Shown here piece by piece: positions 43,497-53,564 of a stretch of 64,000 nucleotides of DNA; the first letter of the stretch is position 1, and every line of letters starts with the position of its first letter. The DNA lies in NCBI RefSeq assembly GCF_946227985.1, contig NZ_CAMKGL010000015.1, forward strand, positions 57,192-121,191, read 5' to 3'. The translations under genes and the position numbers were made by a program. The stretch comes from Serratia quinivorans. GTDB lineage: Bacteria > Pseudomonadota > Gammaproteobacteria > Enterobacterales > Enterobacteriaceae. Below the pieces are notes generated by a model. The model did not search any database and was not told the DNA's origin. It saw nothing but the letters and a program-made list of their open reading frames with translations.

Positions 43497-43934
43497 TTAA
43501 ACCTGAAGCCAAAACGTCACCGGGCCATCGTTCACCAGCGCGACTTTCATGTCCGCGGCGAATTCACCGGTTTGGGTTTCTATGCCGCGCTCGCGGCACT
43601 GGCCAACAAAATATTGGTATAACCGATCGGCGACCAAAGGTTGCGCACCCCGTGAGAAGCTCGGGCGCATGCCTTTTTGCGTATCGGCCACCAGCGTGAA
43701 CTGCGAGACCACCAGCAGGCTGCCCCCTGCCTGTTGGACATTGAGATTCATCTTGTCGTTCTCATCGCCAAAGATGCGATACCCCAGAACACGTTCACAC
43801 AGACGCACGGCCTTCTGCTCGTTATCGTCCTGCTCCACGCCCAATAACACTAACAAACCTGGACCGATGTTGCCTACCGTCTGGCCTTCGACCGTGACGC
43901 TGGCATTTAATACCCGTTGAATTAACGCAATCAT
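43497..43934 (-). CDS. dtd: D-aminoacyl-tRNA deacylase
   Basis: Dtd hydrolyses D-amino acids from mischarged tRNA. The ATG overlapping the yihY stop (ATGA) gives [20 protein letters not shown] and 145 residues, the normal length; a longer frame upstream lies inside yihY and is spurious. The active-site motifs [17 protein letters not shown] and the C-terminal [11 protein letters not shown] (the Gly-Pro motif that excludes L-amino acids) are intact. Confidence 0.97.
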   Translation of the reverse strand: MIALIQRVLNASVTVEGQTVGNIGPGLLVLLGVEQDDNEQKAVRLCERVLGYRIFGDENDKMNLNVQQAGGSLLVVSQFTLVADTQKGMRPSFSRGAQPLVADRLYQYFVGQCRERGIETQTGEFAADMKVALVNDGPVTFWLQV

Positions 43935-44821
43935 AACTGCCCTTCTGGTGGCTGAGCCTGTTGTTCCGCCTTCTGTCGGCGGTAGTCGCGGTATTCCCCT
44001 ATGGTCACCGTGATTTCTGCACCGAGTAACACGATACACCAGCTCCAGTAGACCCAGAGGAATAAAATGGGGATCACCGCCAGCACGCCGTAAATCAACT
44101 GATAAGACGGGAACATGGTGACGTACAGCGCAAAACCCTTCTTGCCCAGCTCAAATAACACCCCGGCCACCAGCGCACCAATCAATGCATCCTTGGGCGG
44201 CACCCGCACCGTCGGCACAATGCAATACAGCAGCCAGAACGATATCCATGACAGGATCAGCGGAAATATACGCAATACCTGATCAACCAGGCTGTTAACA
44301 CCGGTTTGCGCCAACCAGTTAAGCGACAGCAGATAGGAACTGATCGCCATGCTGGCACCGACCAACAGTGGCCCCAGGGTCAGTACCATCCAGTACACCG
44401 CGAAAGAAAACACGATTGGACGCGTGTTTTTGCTGCGCCAGATGGTGTTTAGCACGCTGTCCACCGAGGAGATCAACAGCAGTGCGGTGACAATCAACCC
44501 GCAAGTGCCGACGGCAGTCATCTTGTTGGAGTTGGCGACAAACTGCTCCAGATAACTTTGGATCACATTGCCGGCGGCAGGCATGAAGTTGGAAAAGATG
44601 AAGCTCTTCAGTTGGACGCTGATATCGGAGAACATCGGGAAGGCAGCAAACAACGCGAAGACTACGGTCACCAGTGGCACCAGCGACAGCAGGGAGACGT
44701 AAGCCAAATGGCCTGCCAGCATAGTCAGGCCATCGCTGTCGACGCGTTTGATCAGCAGCCGCCCAAAGGTGACGCTGGGTTTGATCGCTGAGGGTAGCCT
44801 CTTGCGGCGGAAAAATGACAT
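43931..44821 (-). CDS. yihY: YihY/BrkB family inner-membrane protein
   Basis: The 296-residue protein has about six hydrophobic segments, including [20 protein letters not shown] and [20 protein letters not shown], and the family motif [20 protein letters not shown]. The name BrkB once implied serum resistance and RNase BN activity; the latter was withdrawn, so the function is unknown. I choose ATG 44821 because AAGGAG lies five bases upstream; GTG 44827 is too close to that site. Confidence 0.95.
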   Translation of the reverse strand: MSFFRRKRLPSAIKPSVTFGRLLIKRVDSDGLTMLAGHLAYVSLLSLVPLVTVVFALFAAFPMFSDISVQLKSFIFSNFMPAAGNVIQSYLEQFVANSNKMTAVGTCGLIVTALLLISSVDSVLNTIWRSKNTRPIVFSFAVYWMVLTLGPLLVGASMAISSYLLSLNWLAQTGVNSLVDQVLRIFPLILSWISFWLLYCIVPTVRVPPKDALIGALVAGVLFELGKKGFALYVTMFPSYQLIYGVLAVIPILFLWVYWSWCIVLLGAEITVTIGEYRDYRRQKAEQQAQPPEGQL

Positions 44822-44870
44822 AGCCACTCCTTGATGTCAGTTTATACGCCTTAAGCTTAACCCTTCGTGG

Positions 44871-45461
44871 TCATTGGGCAAAATAAGCCGGCACCACGTC
44901 ACTATCGGTCACGTGCACCCCTTTAATACCCAACGCCTCAGCCGCGGCCACATTAGCCGCCACGTCATCAAAAAATACCGCCTGCTCGGGAGGGGTATTT
45001 TCTGCGCTTAACACGTGCTGATAGATGTTGGCGTCCGGTTTGCGCATACCGATATCCTGAGACAGGTACAGATGATCGGCGGCTTCGGCCACTTGTGGGT
45101 AATGCTGTGGCCAATAGTTGCAGTGCAGGCGGTTGGTATTCGACAGCACCACCACACGGTGACCTTCGCTACGCAGGCGTTTCATGATGTCGATCACTTC
45201 CGGGCGCAGGGCGACAAACACCGCCTGCCAACCGGTAGCGAACTGTTCGAAACTGAGGGCGATGCCCATCTCTTCACTGAGTTGCCCGGCAAAATCTTCA
45301 TCGCTGATTTCACCACGCTCATGCTGTTGGAACAACTCGCCCATAGTGAAACGTTCGGACAAGACCGCCAATGGCGTACCGCTTAAATTACTCCATACAC
45401 CCAGTACACGTTTGAAATCGATATCGACGATCACATTACCTAAATCAAAGATATACAGCAT
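44871..45461 (-). CDS. yihX: HAD-superfamily glucose-1-phosphatase YihX
   Basis: YihX dephosphorylates alpha-D-glucose 1-phosphate in E. coli. The 196-residue HAD hydrolase begins MLYIFDLGNVIVDIDF, where Asp6 would be the nucleophile (FDLGNV). Motif II is VVLSNTNRL, and the acidic motif is FFDDVAANVAAAEALG. It is the first gene of the yihX-yihY-dtd-fabY operon. Confidence 0.96.
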   Translation of the reverse strand: MLYIFDLGNVIVDIDFKRVLGVWSNLSGTPLAVLSERFTMGELFQQHERGEISDEDFAGQLSEEMGIALSFEQFATGWQAVFVALRPEVIDIMKRLRSEGHRVVVLSNTNRLHCNYWPQHYPQVAEAADHLYLSQDIGMRKPDANIYQHVLSAENTPPEQAVFFDDVAANVAAAEALGIKGVHVTDSDVVPAYFAQ

Positions 45462-45572
45462 AGTCCTCTCCTGATGGGCCGGTGAGATTTTACTGTAGCG
45501 GGAAAAGCAGAGGCTGAATAGAGAGCAGGTGGAAAAGCGTATAGCACGCGGCAGAAATGGGAAAAGACAGAG

Positions 45573-45601
45573 GAAAAAACTCAGGGCGCTGGACGCGCCC
45601 T
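45573..45601 (-). terminator. Terminator after typA
   Basis: AGGGCGC and GCGCCCT form a seven-base stem with a five-base loop; on the minus strand TTTTTT follows after GAG. It lies 25 bases beyond the typA stop. Confidence 0.8.
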
Positions 45602-45625
45602 AAGTGTTGCAGACTAAATCAGCGA

Positions 45626-47449
45626 TTAAGCTTCTTTAGGACCGCGGCTTGCACGCTTACGATCGTTTTCAGTCAGGTGACGTTTACGAATACGTACGGA
45701 CGTTGGGGTAACTTCTACCAGTTCGTCATCATCGATGAACTCCAGAGCTTGCTCCAGGGACATTTTGATAGCAGGAACCAGGGTAGTCGCTTCGTCAGTA
45801 CCGGAAGCACGCATGTTGGTCAGCTTCTTACCGGTCAGGCAGTTCACGGTCAGGTCGTTAGAACGTGAGTGAATACCGATGATCTGGCCTTCATACACTT
45901 CTGCACCGTGACCCAGGAACAGCTTGCCGCGATCTTGCAGACCGAACAGGGCGAATGCTACTGCCTTGCCCTGGCCGTTAGAGATCAGCACGCCGTTCTG
46001 ACGCTGGCCGATTTCACCCTGGCGCACGTCATCGTAGTGGCTGAAGGTGGAATACAGCAGACCGGTACCGGAAGTCATGGTCATGAATTCGGTACGGAAA
46101 CCGATCAGGCCACGCGCAGGGATCAGGTAATCCAGGCGAATACGACCTTTGCCGTCTGGGATCATGTCCTTAACGTCACCTTTGCGCTCACCCATGGCTT
46201 GCATGACTGAACCCTGGTGCTGTTCTTCGATATCCAGCGTCACGTTTTCGAATGGCTCTTGCATGCGGCCATCGATTTTACGGTTGATAACTTTAGGACG
46301 GGAAACCGCCAGCTCGAAACCTTCACGACGCATGTTTTCGATCAGAACCGACAGGTGAAGTTCACCACGGCCAGATACGCGGAATGCATCAGCATCTTCG
46401 GTTTCTTCAACACGCAGTGCCACGTTGTGCACCAGCTCTTTGTTCAGACGGTCGAGGATCTGACGTGAAGTCACGTACTTGCCTTCTTTACCACAGAACG
46501 GAGAGGTGTTGACGTTGAAATACATGGTTACCGTCGGTTCATCAACAGACAGTGCCGGCAGCGCTTCAACCGCGTTCACATCACAGATGGTATCAGAGAT
46601 GTTCAGCTCGCCCAGACCGGTGATAGCGATGATGTCACCCGCTTCAGCGATAGGCGCTTCGATACGCTCCAGACCCATGTGGGTCAGAACCTTGGCAACT
46701 TTACCGTTGCGGGTTTTGCCTTCGCTATCAATGATAGTGATCTGCTGGTTCGGCTTGACCTTACCACGCTTGATACGGCCGATGCCGATAACGCCAACGT
46801 AGTTGTTGTAGTCCAGCTGAGAGATCTGCATCTGGAACGGTGCTTCGAGCTCAACCTGCGGTGCAGACACGTGGTCTACGATCGCTTGATACAGCGGGGT
46901 CATGTCTTCCGCCATCTCGTTGTGGTCAGTACCCGCGATCCCCATCAGTGCAGAAGCATAGATGATTGGGAAGTCGAGCTGCTCGTCGGTCGCGTCGAGG
47001 TTAACGAACAGGTCGAAGACCTGATCAACAACCCAATCAGGACGTGCGCCCGGACGGTCAACCTTGTTGATTACCACGATCGGCTTCAGACCATTAGCAA
47101 ACGCTTTTTTGGTCACGAAACGGGTTTGCGGCATTGGGCCATCCATTGCATCCACAACCAGCAGCACCGAGTCAACCATTGACATCACACGCTCAACCTC
47201 ACCGCCGAAGTCGGCGTGTCCTGGGGTATCCACGATGTTGATGCGGTAGTCTTTCCAATTAATGGCGGTGTTTTTAGCGAGGATGGTAATCCCACGCTCT
47301 TTCTCCAAATCGTTGGAGTCCATTACGCGTTCGGTGGCTTCTACACGCTCTCCGAAAGTACCGGATTGTTGCAGCAGCTTATCAACCAGGGTGGTCTTAC
47401 CATGGTCAACGTGGGCAATAATGGCGATGTTACGCAAATTTTCGATCAC
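45626..47449 (-). CDS. typA: Ribosome-associated GTPase TypA/BipA
   Basis: TypA (BipA) is a translational GTPase related to EF-G that assists 50S assembly and growth at low temperature or under stress. The 607-residue protein starts [20 protein letters not shown]. GTPase motifs are [26 protein letters not shown] and [18 protein letters not shown]-like domains III and V follow, then the TypA-specific C-terminus. It is divergent from glnA, and the shared 370-base region holds nitrogen and CRP control sites. Confidence 0.98.
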   Translation of the reverse strand: MIENLRNIAIIAHVDHGKTTLVDKLLQQSGTFGERVEATERVMDSNDLEKERGITILAKNTAINWKDYRINIVDTPGHADFGGEVERVMSMVDSVLLVVDAMDGPMPQTRFVTKKAFANGLKPIVVINKVDRPGARPDWVVDQVFDLFVNLDATDEQLDFPIIYASALMGIAGTDHNEMAEDMTPLYQAIVDHVSAPQVELEAPFQMQISQLDYNNYVGVIGIGRIKRGKVKPNQQITIIDSEGKTRNGKVAKVLTHMGLERIEAPIAEAGDIIAITGLGELNISDTICDVNAVEALPALSVDEPTVTMYFNVNTSPFCGKEGKYVTSRQILDRLNKELVHNVALRVEETEDADAFRVSGRGELHLSVLIENMRREGFELAVSRPKVINRKIDGRMQEPFENVTLDIEEQHQGSVMQAMGERKGDVKDMIPDGKGRIRLDYLIPARGLIGFRTEFMTMTSGTGLLYSTFSHYDDVRQGEIGQRQNGVLISNGQGKAVAFALFGLQDRGKLFLGHGAEVYEGQIIGIHSRSNDLTVNCLTGKKLTNMRASGTDEATTLVPAIKMSLEQALEFIDDDELVEVTPTSVRIRKRHLTENDRKRASRGPKEA

Positions 47450-47555
47450 AGCTTTGCCTCAGGCATTAGAAATAGCGCGCTATTGTACACGTATTAAGCG
47501 AGGGACTAAACAAGATCACAACAGTCTCTTATAAACAACTGTGTACAGGTCAGTA

Positions 47556-47571
47556 TGTGATCCCTTTCACG
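47556..47571 (+). promoter_or_regulatory. CRP-like site between typA and glnA
   Basis: TGTGATCCCTTTCACG matches the CRP consensus TGTGA-N6-TCACA with one mismatch. In E. coli the upstream promoter glnAp1 depends on CRP, and this site is in a corresponding place. Confidence 0.65.
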
Positions 47572-47599
47572 GTGCAAAAAGCAGCATCTGGTGCACTTT

Positions 47600-47616
47600 T
47601 GCACCATTACAGTGCC
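47600..47616 (+). promoter_or_regulatory. NtrC enhancer site 1 of glnA
   Basis: TGCACCATTACAGTGCC fits TGCAC-N7-GTGCA with one mismatch. Its centre is about 141 bases upstream of the predicted sigma54 start. Confidence 0.8.
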
Positions 47617-47631
47617 CCACCGCCCATTGAT

Positions 47632-47648
47632 TGCACCATTTAAGTGCA
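47632..47648 (+). promoter_or_regulatory. NtrC enhancer site 2 of glnA
   Basis: TGCACCATTTAAGTGCA is a perfect TGCAC-N7-GTGCA site centred near -109. The 32-base spacing to site 1 is three helical turns, as in the E. coli glnA enhancer. Confidence 0.88.
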
Positions 47649-47721
47649 AAACGTCACTGATGGTGCATACTGATTCTGTGCAAAAGCCGCGCAGAAAGGC
47701 GATTAAAGCGCTTTCGCAAAG

Positions 47722-47738
47722 TTGGCACAGTTTTCGCT
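47722..47738 (+). promoter_or_regulatory. Sigma54 promoter glnAp2
   Basis: TTGGCACAGTTTTCGCT has GG at -24 and GC at -12 with the exact 12-base spacing, and is nearly identical to E. coli glnAp2. Transcription should start near 47749, giving a leader of about 70 bases. Confidence 0.92.
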
Positions 47739-47819
47739 TTAGTCTTTTCAAGACAAAAAAAGCCAGTTCCACAGATTCGTTCCACGACGAAGACAATGAC
47801 AAATCCGGGAGAGTTAAGT

Positions 47820-49253
47820 ATGTCCGCTGAACACGTTTTGACGATGCTGAATGAGCATGAAGTGAAATTCGTAGACCTGCGTTTCACTGACACCAAGGGT
47901 AAGGAACAGCACGTTACCATCCCTTCTCATCAGGTAAATGCCGACTTCTTCGAAGAAGGTAAAATGTTTGACGGCTCCTCGATCGGTGGTTGGAAGGGCA
48001 TCAATGAATCTGACATGGTGCTGATGCCAGACGCCAGCACGGCGGTATTGGATCCGTTCTTCGAAGAATCCACGCTGATCATTCGCTGCGACATCCTCGA
48101 GCCAGGCACCATGCAGGGCTACGACCGTGACCCACGTTCAATCTCCAAGCGTGCAGAAGACTTCCTGCGTTCTTCCGGCATCGCGGACACCGTGTTGTTC
48201 GGGCCTGAGCCAGAATTCTTCCTGTTCGATGATATTCGTTTCGGCAGCAGCATCCGTGGTTCCCACGTAGCTATCGACGATATCGAAGGCGCATGGAACT
48301 CCGGCACCAAATACGATGGCGGCAACAAAGGTCACCGTCCGGCAGTCAAAGGCGGTTACTTCCCGGTTCCTCCGGTCGACTCGTCACAGGACATCCGTTC
48401 TACCATGTGTTTGACCATGGAAGAAATGGGCCTGGTGGTTGAAGCGCACCACCACGAAGTGGCAACTGCAGGTCAAAACGAAGTGGCAACCCGCTTCAAC
48501 ACCATGACCAAGAAAGCCGACGAAATCCAAATCTACAAATACGTGGTTCACAACGTGGCTCACGCATTTGGTAAAACCGCGACCTTCATGCCGAAACCTA
48601 TGTTCGGTGATAACGGCTCCGGTATGCACTGCCACATGTCACTGTCCAAGAACGGGACCAACCTGTTCGCCGGCGACAAATACGGCGGCCTGTCTGAAAC
48701 TGCCCTGTTCTACATCGGCGGCATCATCAAGCACGCCAAAGCGATCAATGCCCTGGCCAACCCGACCACCAACTCTTACAAACGTCTGGTCCCAGGCTAC
48801 GAAGCACCGGTGATGCTGGCTTACTCAGCCCGTAACCGTTCTGCTTCCATCCGTATCCCAGTGGTAGCCAGCCCGAAAGCGCGCCGTATCGAAGCCCGTT
48901 TCCCGGATCCAGCGGCCAACCCATACCTGTGCTTCGCAGCTCTGCTGATGGCAGGCCTGGACGGTGTGATTAACAAAATCCACCCTGGCGATGCCATGGA
49001 CAAAAACCTGTATGACCTGCCACCGGAAGAAGAAGCTGAAATTCCAAAAGTTGCAGGCTCTCTGGATGAAGCGCTGGCTGCACTGAGCGAAGACCGCGAG
49101 TTCCTGACCCGTGGTGGCGTATTCACCGACGACGCGATCGACGCTTACATCGATCTGCGTAAAGAAGAAATGGACCGCGTTCGCATGACGCCACACCCGG
49201 TTGAGTTCGAACTGTACTACAGCGTTTAAGTTTTACCGCGCCGTCTGCGGACG
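47820..49253 (+). CDS. glnA: Glutamine synthetase, type I
   Basis: GlnA makes glutamine from glutamate, ammonia and ATP. ATG 47820 gives [20 protein letters not shown]; the stop TAA is at 49227-49229 (469 residues) and the feature end includes part of the following hairpin by a few bases of transcript. Metal and substrate motifs include [23 protein letters not shown] and [15 protein letters not shown]. The adenylylation tyrosine is present in NLYDLPPEE near residue 398, so activity should be tuned by GlnE. It heads the glnA-glnL-glnG operon under glnAp2. Confidence 0.95.
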
Positions 49254-49257
49254 GCGC
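49238..49257 (+). terminator. First hairpin after glnA
   Basis: GCGCCGTC and GACGGCGC form an eight-base stem with a TGCG loop just after the glnA stop. The T-rich stretch comes only about 14 bases later, so it may act as a 3'-end stabiliser as much as a terminator. Confidence 0.6.
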
Positions 49258-49298
49258 TCAGATTTAGTTGTCTTTTTTGTTGCCGTGGAAACTTTCTG

Positions 49299-49322
49299 CC
49301 CATCTTCGGATGGGTTTTTTTC
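49299..49322 (+). terminator. Terminator between glnA and glnL
   Basis: CCCATC and GATGGG enclose the stable loop TTCG and are followed by seven T residues. It should reduce glnA transcription into glnL-glnG, keeping regulator levels well below GlnA. Confidence 0.88.
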
Positions 49323-49383
49323 TCCACCGTATTTTCTGCAAAACTATTCCGTACCGCACGCATGGCGGATGGAGTAGGATAGA

Positions 49384-49400
49384 TGCACTAAAAAGGTGCA
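49384..49400 (+). promoter_or_regulatory. NtrC operator at glnL
   Basis: TGCACTAAAAAGGTGCA is a perfect TGCAC-N7-GTGCA site that ends directly at the glnL ribosome-binding site GGAG. In E. coli NtrC bound here represses the minor promoter glnLp; the position is the same. Confidence 0.85.
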
Positions 49401-49412
49401 GGAGTCTGCTAT

Positions 49413-50462
49413 ATGGCAACTGGCAAGCTGCCCGATGCTGGGCAGATCCTCAATTCTCTCATCAACAGCATCCTGCTGTTGGATGACTCGCTGGCCGTTC
49501 ATTACGCCAATCCGGCAGCACAACAACTGCTGGCACAAAGTTCCCGTAAACTTTTCGGTACACCGTTACCCGATCTGCTCGGCTATTTCTCGCTGAATGT
49601 CGATCTGATGCGTGAGAGCCTGCGCGCTGGTCAGGGCTTTACCGATAGCGAAGTGACCCTGGTGGTTGACGGGCGTGCGCATATCCTCTCCCTGACCGCT
49701 CAGACGCTATCTGAAGGCTATATCCTGATCGAACTGGCGCCCATGGATAACCAACGCCGCCTGAGTCAGGAACAGTTGCAGCACGCCCAGCAGGTTGCCG
49801 CCCGCGATCTGGTTCGCGGCCTGGCGCATGAGATTAAAAATCCGCTTGGCGGGCTGCGCGGTGCGGCACAGCTGCTGGCCAAGGCTCTGCCCGATCCGTC
49901 GCTGACCGAATACACCAAGGTGATCATTGAGCAGGCCGACCGCCTGCGCAATCTGGTCGATCGCCTGCTGGGCCCGCAACGGCCGGGCCAGCACATTACT
50001 CAGAGTATTCACCAGGTGGCGGAGCGAGTCTGCCAACTGGTGTCGCTGGAGAAGCCGGATAACGTGACGCTGGTGCGCGACTACGACCCGAGCCTGCCGG
50101 AGTTGGCGCACGACCCGGACCAAATCGAACAGGTGTTGCTGAACATCACTCGCAATGCGCTGCAGGCGCTGGGTGACGCCGGCGGTACCATCACGCTGCG
50201 CACCCGTACCGCATTCCAGATCACCCTGCACGGCACCCGCTACCGGTTAGCGGCACGTATCGATATTGAGGATGACGGCCCTGGCGTACCGGCGCAGTTG
50301 CAGGACACGCTGTTTTACCCAATGGTCAGCGGCCGCGAAGGCGGAACCGGCCTGGGTTTATCCATCGCCCGTAATCTTATCGATCAGCATTGCGGAAAAA
50401 TTGAATTTAACAGTTGGCCAGGACATACCGAATTCTCGGTTTACCTGCCTATTCGCCAGTGA
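49413..50462 (+). CDS. glnL: Nitrogen regulation sensor kinase NtrB
   Basis: NtrB (GlnL) phosphorylates or, with PII, dephosphorylates NtrC according to nitrogen supply. The 349-residue cytoplasmic protein has an N-terminal PAS domain (about 10-110). The phosphorylated His139 lies in [15 protein letters not shown], and the ATPase domain includes the N box around [12 protein letters not shown], then DDGPGVP and [14 protein letters not shown]. It has no membrane segments. glnG begins eight bases after its stop. Confidence 0.98.
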   Translation: MATGKLPDAGQILNSLINSILLLDDSLAVHYANPAAQQLLAQSSRKLFGTPLPDLLGYFSLNVDLMRESLRAGQGFTDSEVTLVVDGRAHILSLTAQTLSEGYILIELAPMDNQRRLSQEQLQHAQQVAARDLVRGLAHEIKNPLGGLRGAAQLLAKALPDPSLTEYTKVIIEQADRLRNLVDRLLGPQRPGQHITQSIHQVAERVCQLVSLEKPDNVTLVRDYDPSLPELAHDPDQIEQVLLNITRNALQALGDAGGTITLRTRTAFQITLHGTRYRLAARIDIEDDGPGVPAQLQDTLFYPMVSGREGGTGLGLSIARNLIDQHCGKIEFNSWPGHTEFSVYLPIRQ

Positions 50463-50470
50463 GGTTTTCT

Positions 50471-51883
50471 ATGCAACGAGGGATAGTCTGGATCGTCGAT
50501 GACGATAGCTCCATCCGCTGGGTGCTTGAGCGCGCGCTCACTGGAGCGGGCGTGAGTTGCGTGACCTTTGAAAATGGCAATGCGGTACTGGAAGCCTTGG
50601 CCACGCAAACTCCTGACGTGTTGCTGTCTGACATCCGCATGCCGGGTATGGATGGTCTGGCGTTGCTCAAGCAGATCAAGCAGCGTCACCCGATGCTTCC
50701 GGTCATCATAATGACGGCGCATTCGGATTTGGACGCCGCGGTCAGTGCCTACCAGCAAGGGGCGTTCGATTATCTGCCAAAACCCTTTGATATCGATGAA
50801 GCGGTTGCGCTGGTAGAACGCGCCATCAGCCATTATCAGGAACAGCAACAACCGGCACGCAGCCAGCCTGCCAACGACCCGGTGGCGGACATTATCGGCG
50901 AAGCCCCGGCGATGCAGGACGTGTTCCGCATCATTGGCCGCCTGTCGCGTTCATCGATCAGCGTGCTGATCAACGGCGAATCCGGCACCGGTAAAGAACT
51001 GGTGGCCCATGCCCTGCATCGCCACAGCCCGCGAGCCAAATCTCCGTTTATCGCGTTGAATATGGCGGCGATCCCTAAAGACCTGATCGAATCCGAGCTG
51101 TTCGGCCACGAGAAAGGGGCTTTTACCGGCGCCAATCAGATCCGTCAGGGCCGTTTTGAGCAGGCCGACGGCGGGACACTGTTCCTGGATGAAATCGGCG
51201 ATATGCCGCTGGATGTTCAAACCCGTTTACTGCGTGTGCTGGCAGATGGTCAATTCTACCGGGTCGGTGGATACGCACCGGTGAAGGTGGACGTGCGCAT
51301 TATCGCCGCCACCCACCAGAACCTGGAGCTGCGGGTACAGGAAGGTAAATTCCGTGAAGATTTGTTCCATCGCCTGAACGTCATTCGCGTACATCTGCCA
51401 CCGTTGCGTGAACGTCGTGAAGACATACCGCGTCTGGCGCGCTACTTCCTGCAAGTGGCGGCAAAAGAGCTGGGCGTTGAGGCGAAGAATCTGCATCCTG
51501 AAACCGAAACCGCCCTGACCCGCCTGCCTTGGCCAGGTAACGTGCGTCAGTTGGAAAACACCTGTCGCTGGTTAACCGTCATGGCCGCCGGGCAGGAAGT
51601 GCTGATTCAGGATCTGCCGAGTGAGCTGTTTGAAACCGCAGCGCCGGAAACGGCCGGCCACAGCTTGCCGGACAGTTGGGCTACGCTGCTGGCGCAGTGG
51701 GCCGACCGGGCACTGCGTTCCGGTCATCAAAACTTGCTGTCGGAAGCGCAACCGGAAATGGAGCGCACTTTGCTCACTACCGCGCTGCGCCATACCCAGG
51801 GGCATAAGCAGGAAGCCGCTCGCTTGCTGGGTTGGGGCCGCAATACGTTAACGCGCAAGTTGAAAGAGTTGGGAATGGAATAG
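50471..51883 (+). CDS. glnG: Nitrogen regulation response regulator NtrC
   Basis: NtrC (GlnG) activates sigma54 promoters such as glnAp2. ATG 50471 gives MQRGIVWIVDDDSSIRWVLE and 470 residues. The receiver domain has Asp54 in LLSDIRMPGMDG and the conserved KPFDIDEA lysine. The AAA+ domain has Walker A GESGTGKELVA and the sigma54-contact loop GAFTGA. The Fis-type helix-turn-helix at the C-terminus ends EAARLLGWGRNTLTRKLKEL. It is the last gene of the glnALG operon. Confidence 0.98.
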   Translation: MQRGIVWIVDDDSSIRWVLERALTGAGVSCVTFENGNAVLEALATQTPDVLLSDIRMPGMDGLALLKQIKQRHPMLPVIIMTAHSDLDAAVSAYQQGAFDYLPKPFDIDEAVALVERAISHYQEQQQPARSQPANDPVADIIGEAPAMQDVFRIIGRLSRSSISVLINGESGTGKELVAHALHRHSPRAKSPFIALNMAAIPKDLIESELFGHEKGAFTGANQIRQGRFEQADGGTLFLDEIGDMPLDVQTRLLRVLADGQFYRVGGYAPVKVDVRIIAATHQNLELRVQEGKFREDLFHRLNVIRVHLPPLRERREDIPRLARYFLQVAAKELGVEAKNLHPETETALTRLPWPGNVRQLENTCRWLTVMAAGQEVLIQDLPSELFETAAPETAGHSLPDSWATLLAQWADRALRSGHQNLLSEAQPEMERTLLTTALRHTQGHKQEAARLLGWGRNTLTRKLKELGME

Positions 51884-51996
51884 TTTGCGTTGTTAATTAT
51901 AGAAAACACAATCAAGCGCACAAAAAATCGGCTATTCCAGGCTTTACAGCCGCTCTGCCGGCAGTATGATCGGGGCGCACACTCTGGAGGCTCTCG

Positions 51997-52119
51997 ATGC
52001 TGGACTCATTTGTCGCATTCATTTCCCAAGGCGCGGAGCTTGGCTCTGCCGCCAGCCACACGCCGCAGGCAGCCGTTGCTGCGGTGCTGTGCGCAGCACT
52101 GATTAATTTCTTCAGTTGA
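51997..52119 (+). CDS. yshB: Small membrane protein YshB
   Basis: A 40-codon gene lies between glnG and hemN, preceded by TGGAGG at proper spacing. It starts MLDSFVAFISQGAE and contains SHTPQAAVAAVLCAALINFF, which closely matches E. coli/Salmonella YshB from the same locus. The C-terminal half is hydrophobic, so it is probably a single-span inner-membrane protein. In Salmonella YshB has been connected with growth inside host cells. It is followed by a terminator. Confidence 0.88.
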   Translation: MLDSFVAFISQGAELGSAASHTPQAAVAAVLCAALINFFS

Positions 52120-52130
52120 ATTTATAATTG

Positions 52131-52162
52131 AAAAAATGGCCGCTAATGCGGCCGTTTCTTTA
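52131..52162. terminator. Bidirectional terminator between yshB and hemN
   Basis: GGCCGC and GCGGCC enclose TAAT, with AAAAAAT on the left and GTTTCTTT on the right, so both converging transcripts can be stopped. Confidence 0.85.
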
Positions 52163-52166
52163 TCGA

Positions 52167-53540
52167 TCAAATAACCCGAGAGAATTGCTGAGTGCGCGCC
52201 TGCTGCCGCAGGTAGATATCAAAACACATGCAAATATTGCGGATCAGCAACCGACCACGTGGCGTGACGTAGATCCCCTGTTCGTCACGCTCCACCAGCC
52301 CATCGCGTTCAAACGGTGCCAGCAGTTGCAGGTCTTCGGCAAAATAGTCGGCGAAGTCGATAGCGAACTGTTGTTCTATTGCCAGATAGTCCAGTTTGAA
52401 ATTGCAGATCAGCGTTTTGATCACCTCACGCCGCAGGCAGTCGTCCTCCGTCATCGCCAGGCCGCGCCATAAGGCATTTCCCTGCGCCTCAACGCTACTG
52501 TAATAGGTCTTCAGTTCTTTCTGGTTCTGAGCATAGCTGTCGCCCAGCATGCTGATGGCAGACACGCCCAGCCCCAGCAAATCGCTGTCACCCTGAGTGG
52601 TGTATCCCTGGAAGTTGCGGTGCAGTTTCCCTTCGCGCTGTGCCACAGCCAGTTCATCATCCGGGCGGGCAAAGTGGTCCATGCCGATAAACTGATAGCC
52701 GGACTCAGTCAGCGAGGCGATGGTCTGCTGCAGGATATCCAGTTTCTGCTGCGCACTCGGCAAATCCGCATCTTTGATTTTGCGTTGGGCTGCAAACAGG
52801 TTCGGCATATGGGCGTAGTTGAATACGCTGAGGCGATCCGGGTTGAGTTCCGCCACCCGCTGCAGGGTGTAAGCAAAGCTCTCCGGCGTCTGTTTTGGCA
52901 GCCCGTAGATCAGATCAATATTGGTGGAGTTAAAGCCCAACGCCTTGGCGCGAGCGATCAGAGCGAAGATAAAGGTTTCATCCTGCTCACGGTTCACCAG
53001 CCGCTGCACTTCTTTATTGAAATCCTGTACCCCCATGCTCAGGCGGTTAAAGCCTTCGCAGCGTAAATGATCGAGCACATCCAGCTCAATCTCGCGCGGA
53101 TCGACTTCGATCGACATTTCCAAATCGGGCAGAAAATCAAAGTGTTGGCGCAGCATTGCCACCAGCTTGCTGATTTGCGACTTGCTCAGGTAAGTCGGTG
53201 TGCCGCCACCCCAATGCAACTGACCGACTTTACGCCCGGCAAACAGAGGCGCGCGATGGGCGATTTCCTGTGCCAGCACCGCCAGATATTCATCGGCCTT
53301 ATGCGTCTGACGCGTCACTAGCTTGTTGCAGCCACAGAAATAGCAGAGTTTGTGGCAGAAAGGGATATGCACATACAGCGACAGCGGACGTTCTGGATAG
53401 CGCGCAGCAGCGCGTTGAAACGCCGCTTCGTCATAGCCCTGGTTGAACTCCAGCGCTGTGGGGTATGAGGTATAACGTGGCCCTGAATAGTTATATTTCT
53501 GGATCAGGGCCAGATCCCAGACAATTGCCTGCTCTGACAT
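52167..53540 (-). CDS. hemN: Oxygen-independent coproporphyrinogen III oxidase
   Basis: HemN decarboxylates coproporphyrinogen III to protoporphyrinogen IX without oxygen, as a radical-SAM enzyme in haem synthesis. I choose ATG 53540 (457 residues), five bases after AAGGAG; GTG 53546 is too close to it. The iron-sulfur cysteines are Cys62, Cys66 and Cys69 (CHKLCYFCGC), and HWGGGTPTYL follows. DPREIELDVLDHLRCEGFNR is characteristic. The 5' leader is occupied by an ERIC repeat, so its promoter may lie within or beyond that repeat. Confidence 0.98.
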   Translation of the reverse strand: MSEQAIVWDLALIQKYNYSGPRYTSYPTALEFNQGYDEAAFQRAAARYPERPLSLYVHIPFCHKLCYFCGCNKLVTRQTHKADEYLAVLAQEIAHRAPLFAGRKVGQLHWGGGTPTYLSKSQISKLVAMLRQHFDFLPDLEMSIEVDPREIELDVLDHLRCEGFNRLSMGVQDFNKEVQRLVNREQDETFIFALIARAKALGFNSTNIDLIYGLPKQTPESFAYTLQRVAELNPDRLSVFNYAHMPNLFAAQRKIKDADLPSAQQKLDILQQTIASLTESGYQFIGMDHFARPDDELAVAQREGKLHRNFQGYTTQGDSDLLGLGVSAISMLGDSYAQNQKELKTYYSSVEAQGNALWRGLAMTEDDCLRREVIKTLICNFKLDYLAIEQQFAIDFADYFAEDLQLLAPFERDGLVERDEQGIYVTPRGRLLIRNICMCFDIYLRQQARTQQFSRVI

Positions 53541-53564
53541 GCTCACTCCTTCCGGTATCCCCTT

